This document shows, one piece after another, positions 8,406 through 16,997 of a stretch of 64,000 nt of DNA. The stretch covers positions 1 through 64,000 of the forward strand of contig NZ_AONC01000040.1 in NCBI RefSeq assembly GCF_000585215.1, in the 5' to 3' direction. Below the pieces are notes generated by a model. The model did not search any database, was not told the DNA's origin, and was given only the letters and a program-made list of their open reading frames with translations. The DNA is from Imhoffiella purpurea (GTDB lineage: Bacteria > Pseudomonadota > Gammaproteobacteria > Chromatiales > Chromatiaceae). Both the position numbers and the translations under genes were made by a program. Each line of letters opens with the position of its first letter. The stretch's first letter is position 1.

Positions 8406-11400
8406 GTCTGCTCCTCGAGTGGAATGCCGAGCCCGCTGGCCAGTTCGCGCACCGCGCGCTCGCCCGCGGTGGAATCCAGGCTCTCGAGTGCGGCGCGCAT
8501 GGCCGCCATCCGCTCGCCCGGCATGGATTCCGACAATTCGGAGATGAATGGCTCGGCAGCGATGGGGTCGAAGTCCTGGAAGGCCCTGAGCGCGCCGCAC
8601 AGGAGCGGCGCGATCGTGTCGGGATCGCGCGCTTGGGGTGCGGTGGCCGAGGATGGTTCGGTTGGCGGGGGAGGGGCTGGCTCGGGGGCATAACGGGCGA
8701 TGGAGGCCAAGGCCGTTTCGATCGCGGCCTCGAGTCTCATGGTTGAGGTCCGGACTCGCTCGCTCGGCTCTTCGGCTGCAATGACACGCTCGAGATCGCC
8801 GGCCCGCTCCGCAACCTCCATGAGTCCCAGGTTTCCCGCCGTGCCCTTGAGCTTGTGAGCCAGAGGTCTGGCCGTTTCCGGGGTGGCCGAGGCGATCTGC
8901 CGGGCCGCTTCCTGGAGCTGAGGGGCGATTCTGCGCAGATAGCGCCGATAGACCTCTGCATCCTTCCAGATCGCCAGACCGCGCTCGATCGTCAGTCCCG
9001 GAAGGTTTCGGTCGCTCGCGTCATATGGCGGGGCGGGCGATGGGACGGACGACGCGGTCATCGCGGATTCCTCGTCGCGCGTCAGTACCGGGGCAAGGGC
9101 TGCCGAATCCTCCGAAGCGGGACGTTCCTTCCGGCCGTGGACGAGGTCCCGGATGAGAGAGACGGCCTCCTCCACATCCAGCGGCTTGGACAGAAAGGCA
9201 TCCATCCCAGCCTCTTTGGCCGAGAGCTCCTGAGACTGCATGGCACCGGCCGTCAATGCGACCACGGGCAGCCTCGAATGCCGCTCGTTTTGGCGAATGC
9301 GGCGCGTGGCCTCGTGGCCGTCCATGACCGGCATCTGGACATCCATCAGGACGATGTCGACCTGGTCCGGGTGGGACGTGAGCCAGTCGAGCGCCTCCTG
9401 ACCGTCGCCCGCTAGACTGACCCGCGCCCCCTCGTCGGCGAAGATCTGTTGGGCGACCTCTCGGTTGATGTCGTTGTCGTCCACGACCAGCAGGCGAAGA
9501 CCGTCAAGGCGCTGCCGATCCTGTGCCCGTGGATGCGGCGGCATGACGGTCTGACCGAGGCGGCGCCCGCGCGCCCTGACGACGGCATCGTAGAGAGGTG
9601 ATGGCGACAACGGCTTGTCGAGTACGGCCTCGACCGATGTCTCGTTCAGGCTGGCCATCACCTCTTCGAGCGGGTGGGCGGTGAGCAGGAACAGCAAGGG
9701 GCGGCGCGGCTCGGGCAGGGCCTCGCGAATCCCCGACAGGGTTGACGAGCCCTCCTGTCCCGGGAGATGCCAATCCAGCAGCACGGCCGCGTCCGGGCCT
9801 TGCAGCTCCTCGTCGTGCAGCACGCGATCCATGGCCTCCTGCCAGGATGCCGCTCGGTTGGCCGACCATCCCAGGCTGGCGACGGTCGCCATCAGGCCGT
9901 CGAGCACGACGGGATTGTCTCCGACGACCAGAACCTTCATTCCCAGTGTCAATCGCGTGGCCGCGGACTCCTGCTTCAGACGCGACAGGGGAATCTCGAA
10001 CCAGAAGGTGCTGCCCTGTCCCGGAACGCTCTCGAGGCCCATGCGTCCATCCATGAGGTCGACCAGCCGGCGCGTGATCGCCAGCCCGAGTCCGGAGCCG
10101 CCGAACCGTCTGGTGGTCGACACGTCGGCCTGGGTGAAGGGCTGGAATAGCCGCTTCTGCGCCTCCGGCTCGATGCCGATTCCCGTGTCCCGTACCGCGA
10201 ACCGCATCAGGACGCTGTCATGGCTGCGCTCGACGGGCTCGATGCGGACCTCGACCATGCCCGAATCGGTGAATTTGATGGCGTTGTTGGTGAGATTGAT
10301 CAGGATCTGACCCAGTCTCAGCGGATCGCCGCACAATGGCCAGTCGCTGCAGATCGGCGGAACCATGACCAGCTCGATGGCCTTGCGCTCGGCGGTGGCG
10401 GTCATGATCGTCGCTAGGTTGTCCAGCACCTGGGTCAATCGGAAAGGGATGTGCTCGATGTCGATCTTGCCCGATTCGATCTTCGAGAAGTCGAGGATGT
10501 CGTTGATGATCCCCAGCAGACTCTGGCCCGACCGGTGGATCTTGCGCGCCAGGTCCCGAGCCACCACCGGCAGATCCTGGCGTTCGAGCAGATGGGCGAG
10601 CCCCAGCACGGCGTTCATGGGGGTGCGGATCTCGTGACTCATGTTGGCCAGGAACTGGCTCTTGGAGTTGGCCAGTCGAATGGCCTGCTCGCGCGTCGCG
10701 CGCAGTTCGGCGGTGCGTTCGTCGACGAGTTCCTGAAGATGGTTGCGATGCTGCTCCAGTTCGTGTTCGGCGCGCTTCAACTCGGTGATGTCGCGGGCGA
10801 TTCCGAGCACGCCCATGATCTCGCCGCGGCCGTCCAGGACGGGGGTCTTGATGGTCTGCATCAGCTCGCGATGGCCGTCGCTGGCGAAGAGGATCTCCTC
10901 CTCGTTCGTTCTGGCCCGGCCGGCGGCCATCGTCGCCAGATCGTGGGCGCGGAAGAAATCGGCGGATGCGCGGTCGGTGAAGTCGTCGTCGGTCTTGCCG
11001 ACGATGTCGGCCTCGGAGGCACCGTAGAGTGCCTCGAAACGACGGTTGCAGGCGAGGAATCGGCCCTGGGTGTCCTTGAGCCACACCGGATCGGGAATGG
11101 TCTGCAGGAGCGTCTGCAGACGCTCCTGGCTTTCGCGCAGTTCACGCTCCGCCCGCAGGCGGTCCGAGATGTCCCGCAGGACGAGGGTATGGCCGGACTG
11201 ATCCTCGAGCCGGGCGACCGCGGCGCTGGCCTCCAGGCTGATCGGGGTTCCGTCCTTGCGCCGGCCCCGGACGATCTGATGGTCGGGCTTCCAGACCTGG
11301 GTGGAGTTGGGGTCGCAGAGCAGGCGGCTGCTCAGGGTCACGAGACGCTCGTAATCCTGATCCGGCAGGATCAGACCGATGCCGAGACCCAGTATCTCCC

Positions 11401-11926
11401 GCGCCGAATAGCCGAAGATGGCCTCGGCACTCTTGTTGAAGACGTGGATCAGGCCAGATCTGGTGGTCACGATGATGGCGTCCTGGACGCTGTCGAGGAT
11501 GGCGCGATATTGGACCTTGGTGGCCAGCATCTCGCGACGCCGCTCCGCCTGTTTGAGTTCGCGCCTGATGACCGGTCCCAGGCGGGTCAGGTTGTCCTTG
11601 AGGATGTAGTCGTTGGCGCCGCCCTGCATGGCCTTGACGCCGATCCTGTCCTGGACGGTGCCCGATACGAAGATGAAGGGCAGATCGGAGGTATAGCGGC
11701 GGACGATCTCGAGCGCGCGCAGCCCGTCGAAGCCGGGCAGCCGGTAGTCCGAGATCACCGTCTGCCAGGCCGCGCTGGGCAGCGCGCTGATCAGTGCCTC
11801 GGCCGACTCCACACGTGTGTGATCCACGGCGTATCCTGCCTCCTCGAGCGCGTTCAGGAGCAGGATGGCGTCGTCTTCCGAGTCCTCCACCAGCAGCAGG
11901 CGAAGCGGCGTCGACTCCTTCATCAT
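8402..11926 (-). CDS. Large hybrid histidine kinase (REC-PAS-PAS-HisKA-HATPase-REC-REC-HPt)
   Basis: A 1174-residue cytoplasmic phosphorelay protein with no membrane segment. Order: N-terminal receiver (about 9-125, Asp in ISDYRLPG), two PAS domains (about 140-260 and 270-390), coiled coil, HisKA with SHEIRTPMN, HATPase ([16 protein letters not shown]), a degenerate receiver (about 655-780), a canonical receiver with LMDVQMPVMDG, an HPt domain with AHKLKGTAGNLG, and a proline-rich linker to a C-terminal helical piece. The whole relay is therefore in one chain. It sits 9 bases after the Rcp1-like gene and overlaps the HD-GYP gene. Confidence 0.92.
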   Translation of the reverse strand: MMKESTPLRLLLVEDSEDDAILLLNALEEAGYAVDHTRVESAEALISALPSAAWQTVISDYRLPGFDGLRALEIVRRYTSDLPFIFVSGTVQDRIGVKAMQGGANDYILKDNLTRLGPVIRRELKQAERRREMLATKVQYRAILDSVQDAIIVTTRSGLIHVFNKSAEAIFGYSAREILGLGIGLILPDQDYERLVTLSSRLLCDPNSTQVWKPDHQIVRGRRKDGTPISLEASAAVARLEDQSGHTLVLRDISDRLRAERELRESQERLQTLLQTIPDPVWLKDTQGRFLACNRRFEALYGASEADIVGKTDDDFTDRASADFFRAHDLATMAAGRARTNEEEILFASDGHRELMQTIKTPVLDGRGEIMGVLGIARDITELKRAEHELEQHRNHLQELVDERTAELRATREQAIRLANSKSQFLANMSHEIRTPMNAVLGLAHLLERQDLPVVARDLARKIHRSGQSLLGIINDILDFSKIESGKIDIEHIPFRLTQVLDNLATIMTATAERKAIELVMVPPICSDWPLCGDPLRLGQILINLTNNAIKFTDSGMVEVRIEPVERSHDSVLMRFAVRDTGIGIEPEAQKRLFQPFTQADVSTTRRFGGSGLGLAITRRLVDLMDGRMGLESVPGQGSTFWFEIPLSRLKQESAATRLTLGMKVLVVGDNPVVLDGLMATVASLGWSANRAASWQEAMDRVLHDEELQGPDAAVLLDWHLPGQEGSSTLSGIREALPEPRRPLLFLLTAHPLEEVMASLNETSVEAVLDKPLSPSPLYDAVVRARGRRLGQTVMPPHPRAQDRQRLDGLRLLVVDDNDINREVAQQIFADEGARVSLAGDGQEALDWLTSHPDQVDIVLMDVQMPVMDGHEATRRIRQNERHSRLPVVALTAGAMQSQELSAKEAGMDAFLSKPLDVEEAVSLIRDLVHGRKERPASEDSAALAPVLTRDEESAMTASSVPSPAPPYDASDRNLPGLTIERGLAIWKDAEVYRRYLRRIAPQLQEAARQIASATPETARPLAHKLKGTAGNLGLMEVAERAGDLERVIAAEEPSERVRTSTMRLEAAIETALASIARYAPEPAPPPPTEPSSATAPQARDPDTIAPLLCGALRAFQDFDPIAAEPFISELSESMPGERMAAMRAALESLDSTAGERAVRELASGLGIPLEEQT

Positions 11927-11935
11927 GGTTCTCGA

Positions 11936-12373
11936 TCAGTCCGGGGCGCGCTCGTTCAGCAGCAGCCAGTACATCCCGAGACCGCGCACGGCCTCGGTGA
12001 ATTGGTCGAAATCGACGGGCTTGCGCACGTAGCTGTTGACGCCCAGGTCGTAGCTCGTGAGCATGTCCTGCTCATCCTTGGATGTCGTCAGCATGACCAC
12101 GGGCAGCCGCCGGGTGAGCGGGTCGGCGCGAATCTCGCGGAGCACGTCCAATCCGTTCAGACGCGGCATGTTGAGGTCGAGCAGCACCACGGCCGGTAGA
12201 TCCATCGGCTCTCTCCCGGCGAAGATTCCCCGGCCGAATAGGTAATCCAGTGCCTCGACGCCGTCGTGCGCGACCACGACGCGATTGCAGATATTCGTTT
12301 CCTCGAGCGCATGGAGCGTGAGGATTTCATCGTTTGGGTCGTCTTCGGCCAGCAGGATTTCTTGGTTGCTCAT
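11936..12373 (-). CDS. Single-domain response regulator, Rcp1-like
   Basis: A 145-residue stand-alone receiver with AEDDPNDE acidic residues, phospho-acceptor in LLDLNMPRLNG, Thr in MLTTS and Lys in VRKPVDF. The extended loop between strand 2 and strand 3 and the NMPRLNGLDVL segment are typical of the Rcp1 family that partners phytochrome-like kinases. It has no output domain and so passes or buffers phosphate. It overlaps the upstream kinase stop by 4 bases (ATGA) and precedes the hybrid kinase by 9 bases. Confidence 0.9.
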   Translation of the reverse strand: MSNQEILLAEDDPNDEILTLHALEETNICNRVVVAHDGVEALDYLFGRGIFAGREPMDLPAVVLLDLNMPRLNGLDVLREIRADPLTRRLPVVMLTTSKDEQDMLTSYDLGVNSYVRKPVDFDQFTEAVRGLGMYWLLLNERAPD

Positions 12374-14226
12374 GATTCATGAATCGCTTGTGGACTCAGG
12401 GTGAAATGGAAGACGGCGCCCTGATCGATCGCCCCTTGGCCCCAGATCCGTCCGCCGTGTTTGTGCACGACGCGCTGCACGGTGGCCAGCCCGATTCCCG
12501 TTCCCGGGAAGTCGCTGGCATGATGCAGGCGCTGAAAGGCACCGAAGAGCTTGTCCGCATAGGCCATGTCGAAACCGGCGCCGTTGTCGCGGACGAAGAA
12601 GGAGGGGGGACGGTCGGTGTCATCGCGGCCGACCTCGATGCGCGGTGCCCCGGTCCTGGAGGTGAATTTCCAGGCGTTGGCGAGCAGATTCTGCATGGCG
12701 ATGTGGACCAGCCGGCGGTCGCCCGAGGTGTGCAATTCGGGCTGAATCCGGACCTCCAGGTGCCGCTCGGGATCGCTCTCCGCGAGTTCGTCGAGGATTT
12801 CCTCGGCCATGGCGCCCAGATCCAGGGGCTCGCGCTTCAATTCGGCCCGGGTGATCCGCGAGAGGGCCAGCATGTCGTCGATCAGCCGGCTCATCCTTTG
12901 CGCGGCGGTGCGCATGCGCTGGAGATAGTCCTGCCCTTTATCGTCGAGCTTGTCCGCATACCCCTTGAGCAGCATGTTGGAGAATCCGTCGAGTGTGCGC
13001 AGCGGCGCGCGAAGATCGTGCGAGACGGAATAGGAGAAGGATTCCAACTCCCGGTTGGCCGAGTTGAGGCCGTGATTCGCCACCGCGAGACGCTGGAGGG
13101 CCTTGTCCATCGTCTCGATGGATTGACGCCGCTTGACGCTGAGATGGGCGATGCCCACGCTGAGCATGGCGAGCAGTATTCCCAGCGTGATCCAGATGAT
13201 GACGTGGCGCTGGGTGAGGGGGCGCGCCTGGAGCGCCAGGTCTTCCTTTGGTACCCAGGAGACGAGGATCCAATAGGATGGCGACTGGAGGACATGGTTC
13301 GCTGTCGCTGGATTCCTGTCGGAGAGCTTGCGGGTGGGTTCGAATCGGGCCGCGCTCAGAAGCCCTTCGTCGAACCGTGCGTGCAGGGGATGCCCATCGC
13401 GGGTTCCGGCCTCGATGGTTCTCCAGAGTGCGGGATCGCGCTTCGCCAGGGTTCTATCCCGGCCATCGGGAAACATGAAGCCCCATGCCTGTTCAGGCCG
13501 ATCTCCCAAGAGCCAATAGCTGTCCTGGTTCAGCAGCCAGAGGGAGATGTCGCTGTCCTTGGCCAGGGCCTGTAGGCGGCCGATCAATGGCTGCCCGAGA
13601 TAGTTCAGGATGAGCACCGCCTTGGCGACGCCGGTGCGATCGCCGACCTTTGTTGCGCAGCGCAGCATGGGCTTGTAGGGGATCTCGATCACGCCGTGCT
13701 CGACATTCAGATCGAATGGCGACAGATAAATGGTTCCCAGGGGAGAGGCCCAGGCGTCGTGGAAATAGTAACGGTCGCTTTTGTCCTGCAGTTCGGCCTC
13801 GGTCGCGATCCTGGTCTTGCCGCTTCCGTTGTCCACCCGCACGACCTCCAGTCCGCTCGCGTCCAGATAGCGCAGCTGATCGTAGATGCCGTGACGCGTT
13901 TCCATGAAGCTCGCAAGATCCCGTGTCAGCTCGCGATGCCGGTTCTCCCCGCCGCTCGTCAAGAAGCGATCCAGATCGGGCCGCCTGCTCAGATATTCGA
14001 GGTCCCGATGGACCCAGTCGAGATTGTTCGTGAGCACCAGGGCCGCCTCGGTGATGACGGCGTGCTGTTCCGTGCCGACGAGCCTGCGCAGATGCTCCAT
14101 GTCCTTGGCGTGAAAGGTCGCCATGAGGAGCGTCAGCACGGCGATGAGAGGGATCCAGATCAGGGTGGCGAACAAGAGGGTTTGGCGCCATTTTCCAGAG
14201 GATCGGGATTCGTCGAGCTGGTCCAT
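12370..14226 (-). CDS. Membrane sensor histidine kinase with periplasmic Cache-like domain
   Basis: A 618-residue inner-membrane kinase. A transmembrane helix (about 17-37) is followed by a periplasmic region of about 290 residues resembling a double Cache sensor (RYLDASGLEVVRV, YFHDAWASPLGTIYLSPFDLN). A second helix lies at about 340-362, then coiled coil, HisKA with SVSHDLRAPLRTLDGF and an HATPase (NLLANAWKF, DNGAGFDM, GTGIGLATV). The kinase core is of the phytochrome-like class that normally pairs with Rcp1-type receivers, which fits the next gene. GGAGAG 6 bases upstream sets the start. First gene of the four-gene operon. Confidence 0.9.
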   Translation of the reverse strand: MDQLDESRSSGKWRQTLLFATLIWIPLIAVLTLLMATFHAKDMEHLRRLVGTEQHAVITEAALVLTNNLDWVHRDLEYLSRRPDLDRFLTSGGENRHRELTRDLASFMETRHGIYDQLRYLDASGLEVVRVDNGSGKTRIATEAELQDKSDRYYFHDAWASPLGTIYLSPFDLNVEHGVIEIPYKPMLRCATKVGDRTGVAKAVLILNYLGQPLIGRLQALAKDSDISLWLLNQDSYWLLGDRPEQAWGFMFPDGRDRTLAKRDPALWRTIEAGTRDGHPLHARFDEGLLSAARFEPTRKLSDRNPATANHVLQSPSYWILVSWVPKEDLALQARPLTQRHVIIWITLGILLAMLSVGIAHLSVKRRQSIETMDKALQRLAVANHGLNSANRELESFSYSVSHDLRAPLRTLDGFSNMLLKGYADKLDDKGQDYLQRMRTAAQRMSRLIDDMLALSRITRAELKREPLDLGAMAEEILDELAESDPERHLEVRIQPELHTSGDRRLVHIAMQNLLANAWKFTSRTGAPRIEVGRDDTDRPPSFFVRDNGAGFDMAYADKLFGAFQRLHHASDFPGTGIGLATVQRVVHKHGGRIWGQGAIDQGAVFHFTLSPQAIHES

Positions 14227-14639
14227 TCAGTCTCTCCACCCTGGTACACGCATTCAGTCTTGCATCTCGTCATAAAGATGCAAGCTAGGGGCGCCCCTTT
14301 CTCCAAAAAAGGCCGTTGCGATTATTTTTGAATTCTATTTCAGGACATGGGGTTGGATGTTTGGTTGTCTATATGGGGACGGGGCCTTGCGGGACTTGAT
14401 ACGCTTCTGTCGCTGCCGTCTTTGCCGGAGGCGTGAGATTTTCGCTGTCCTTGATGCCCGCATCGTGGATGCCCATTTGAGGCATCTGAGCGAGACGCTG
14501 CGAATGGAGGGCGGGTGCCCGGTGCGGATTGCCGTTGGCCTGGATAGGGATATAGCGGCTGGAATCGGTAGCGGGCGTGCAGCAGACCGCAATCGCGGGA
14601 ATTGCCGAATCGAGCCGAGGGGTCGGGGATGAAACGGAC
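14227..14639. other. Divergent intergenic region between two sensor kinases
   Basis: About 413 bp with no credible coding frame. It holds a 9-bp inverted repeat (14259-14284), a 12-bp palindrome AGGGGCGCCCCT (14287-14298) and an AT-rich stretch at about 14320-14345 that could hold promoter elements. Both flanking kinase genes would be read away from this region. Confidence 0.6.
14259..14284. promoter_or_regulatory. Perfect dyad upstream of the Cache kinase
   Basis: CTTGCATCT and AGATGCAAG form a perfect 9-bp inverted repeat around an 8-nt centre, starting 33 bp upstream of the minus-strand kinase start. It may be an operator or a leader hairpin. No matching regulator is identified. Confidence 0.5.
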
Positions 14640-16790
14640 ATGTCAGCCCATCTTGTCGTCATGAATCCGCTGTTCCGCACGCTGATCTTACCGCTATTGG
14701 TCAGCCTGGTCGGAGTTCTCGCGGCGGGCCTGATCGAGACTCGGCTGGTTGAGCGCCAGCGCGCAGAGGCCGTCGCGCGCTTCGCGGTGAAGGCGGACCA
14801 GGTGGTGGAGTATCTGGCCGAGCGGATCGGCTCCTACGAGCATGGCCTGCGGGGCATGCGTGGGGTGATCGTCTCCCTGTGGCCGGATCGGCTCACGCGC
14901 GCCAAGGTGATCGCCTATAGCCGCACCCGGGAGCTGGAGCGCGAATTTCCCGGCTCGCGCGGGTTCGGTTTCATCCGCCGCGTGCCGAGGGCCGAGGAAG
15001 CGGCCTTCCTGGAACGGGCGCGACGCGACGGCAAGCCCGATTTCTCGATCAGGACGCTCACCCCGCACGATGACGAGCGTCTGGTCATCCAGTACATCGA
15101 GCCGGAAGCCAACAACCGACAGGCGGTGGGGCTCGACATCGGCTCCGAGAGGAATCGGCGCGACGCCGCGTTCAAGGCGATGCGCACCGGGCGGGCCACG
15201 CTCACCCATCCCATCACCCTGGTCCAGGCCAGCGGCAAGGTCAATCGCGGCTTCCTGCTGATGATCGCCACCTACCCTGCGGCCGAACCGAGCACGCCCG
15301 AGGCGCGTGAGGAGGCCGCCTACGGTCTCGCCTATACGCCCCTGGTCATCGACGAGATCCTGGCCGGGTACGAGGCTCGGAGCGGCGAGCTGTCACTGGC
15401 GCTCTACGATCTCGACGACTCCGGCCGGCTCGACCGCTTCTACGCGTCGCGCGATGCCGACAGCGACGCGACAGACCTGATCGAGCATCGGCAGCTGCAT
15501 CTGTTCGGCCGCGAATGGCTGGCCGAGATCCGCGCCTTGCCTCCGTTCCTGCGTCAGCTGAATCAGACCTCGCCGCGTCAGGTCGCGTTCGAGATCGCTG
15601 CCAGCGGGCTGCTGCTTGCCGCCCTGCTCTACGGCTATCTGGTGGCGCGGGCGCGCACACGCGAGACGCAGCGGGTGCAGGCCCGGCTGGCCGCCATCGT
15701 CAGCGACGCCAGCGAGGCCATCGTCGGCGAGAATCTGGAGGGCATGGTCACCGACTGGAACCCGGCGGCCGAGACCATCTTCGGTTATTCGGAACAGGAG
15801 GCCATGGGTCGAGCGGCGATCGATCTCATCGTTCCCGCGGGGCTGGAGACCGAAGAGCGGCACCTCAACGAGTCAGTCCTCTCGGGCACACCGGTTTCCC
15901 AGCTGATGACCCGGCGCCACCGTGCGGACGGCGGCGACTTGGACGTCTCGATCACCGCCTCGCAGATCCGTGACGCGGATGGCCGGGTCGTCGGAATCGC
16001 CAAGACCATCCGCGACGTCAGCGTCCAGATCGCGGCGGAGCGGCGGATCCGCGCACTCAACGCCGAGCTCGAGCGCAAGGTCGAAGAGCGCACCGCCCAT
16101 CTCGAGACCGCCTTGCACGAACTGGCCGACTTCTCCTATCTGGCCTCGCACGACCTGCGCACCCCGCTGCGCGCCATCGACGGTTTCAGCAGCCTGCTGC
16201 TGCGCGAAAGCGACACCTTGAATGAGGCGCACGGCGAGTATCTGCAGCGGGTTCGCGCAGCGGCACAGCACATGGGGCGGATCATCGATGACATGGTGGC
16301 GCTCGCCCAGGTCTCGCGGAGCGGTTTCAGTCCCGAAACGCTGGACATCAGCGGTCTGGCCGACAAGGTCGTGGCAGCCTTGCGCGCCGCCTATCCCGAT
16401 GACAGGGTTGAGGTGCGGATCCAGGCCGGACTGCAGGTCCGGGCCGACGCGAAGCTCGCCCACATCCTGCTGATGCAGCTCTTCGACAACGCCTGGAAGT
16501 TCACGCGCGCGATCCCGAATCCTGTTGTCGAATTCGCAGAAGAGGGGCGCGAGCTGTTCGTTCGCGACAATGGCGTGGGCTTCGAGATGGCCTATGCCAA
16601 ACGGCTCTTCGCGCCCTTCCATCGGTTGCATACCTCGGACGAGTATCCGGGCTCAGGAATCGGTTTGGCCATCGTCCAGCGCATCGTCAACATGCACGGC
16701 GGCCATGTCCGCGCCGAGGGGGCCGTCGGCCGGGGGGCGACCATCTGGTTCCGATTCTCTCCCGACGATCGGTCCGAAGACCCAGGCTAG
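14640..16790 (+). CDS. Membrane sensor histidine kinase (CHASE-PAS-HisKA-HATPase)
   Basis: A 716-residue inner-membrane kinase. A transmembrane helix at about 12-32 precedes a periplasmic CHASE domain (about 60-260; SRGFGFIRRVPR, PEANNRQAVGLDI, GRATLTHPI), followed by a second helix (about 320-340). Then come one PAS domain (about 355-475; FGYSEQEAMGR), coiled coil, HisKA with LASHDLRTPLRAIDGF, and HATPase (DNAWKF, DNGVGFEM, GSGIGLAIV). The kinase core resembles the divergent neighbour at 12370-14226. ATG at 14640 is preferred, with GGGG about 12 bases upstream; the ATG at 14661 has no ribosome-binding site. No receiver is fused, so it may use the neighbouring receivers. Confidence 0.9.
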   Translation: MSAHLVVMNPLFRTLILPLLVSLVGVLAAGLIETRLVERQRAEAVARFAVKADQVVEYLAERIGSYEHGLRGMRGVIVSLWPDRLTRAKVIAYSRTRELEREFPGSRGFGFIRRVPRAEEAAFLERARRDGKPDFSIRTLTPHDDERLVIQYIEPEANNRQAVGLDIGSERNRRDAAFKAMRTGRATLTHPITLVQASGKVNRGFLLMIATYPAAEPSTPEAREEAAYGLAYTPLVIDEILAGYEARSGELSLALYDLDDSGRLDRFYASRDADSDATDLIEHRQLHLFGREWLAEIRALPPFLRQLNQTSPRQVAFEIAASGLLLAALLYGYLVARARTRETQRVQARLAAIVSDASEAIVGENLEGMVTDWNPAAETIFGYSEQEAMGRAAIDLIVPAGLETEERHLNESVLSGTPVSQLMTRRHRADGGDLDVSITASQIRDADGRVVGIAKTIRDVSVQIAAERRIRALNAELERKVEERTAHLETALHELADFSYLASHDLRTPLRAIDGFSSLLLRESDTLNEAHGEYLQRVRAAAQHMGRIIDDMVALAQVSRSGFSPETLDISGLADKVVAALRAAYPDDRVEVRIQAGLQVRADAKLAHILLMQLFDNAWKFTRAIPNPVVEFAEEGRELFVRDNGVGFEMAYAKRLFAPFHRLHTSDEYPGSGIGLAIVQRIVNMHGGHVRAEGAVGRGATIWFRFSPDDRSEDPG

Positions 16791-16877
16791 ATGCCGGCCG
16801 AGCCCTCGGGCATGCGGACGTTCCATGCGGGGATGCGGCAGGCTCATCGGCGAGCCAGAAACAGGCGCGGCGTGCGT

Positions 16878-16997
16878 TCCGACCGATTCGGCCAGAAAGC
16901 GGGTGTCGTGACCCTTGCCGGCGGTGGCGTCGAGCGCCCGGTCGCCGGGTCGAAGATGTCCGCGGAGTCTCTGGTGTGCGGCTTGGGTCAGGTTCAC
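16878..16997 (-). pseudogene. 5' remnant of a class I SAM-dependent rRNA-methylase-like gene
   Basis: The GTG at 16997 overlaps the LysR stop (GTGA). It opens about 40 codons that read like the N-terminus of the YtqB/rRNA_methylase family: a helix with AAHQRL, then LRPGDRALDATAGKGHDT, the glycine-rich SAM-binding loop. After FLAESVG the similarity stops and the frame runs on into antisense of the kinase gene. Intact family members are near 190 residues. This is a truncated, probably non-functional head that keeps a translationally coupled start. Confidence 0.6.

Noticed and set aside
14357-14680. Small coding frames on both strands between the two kinases
   Set aside because: Low-complexity composition, no ribosome-binding site at useful spacing and no family similarity; they look like chance open frames in GC-rich DNA.
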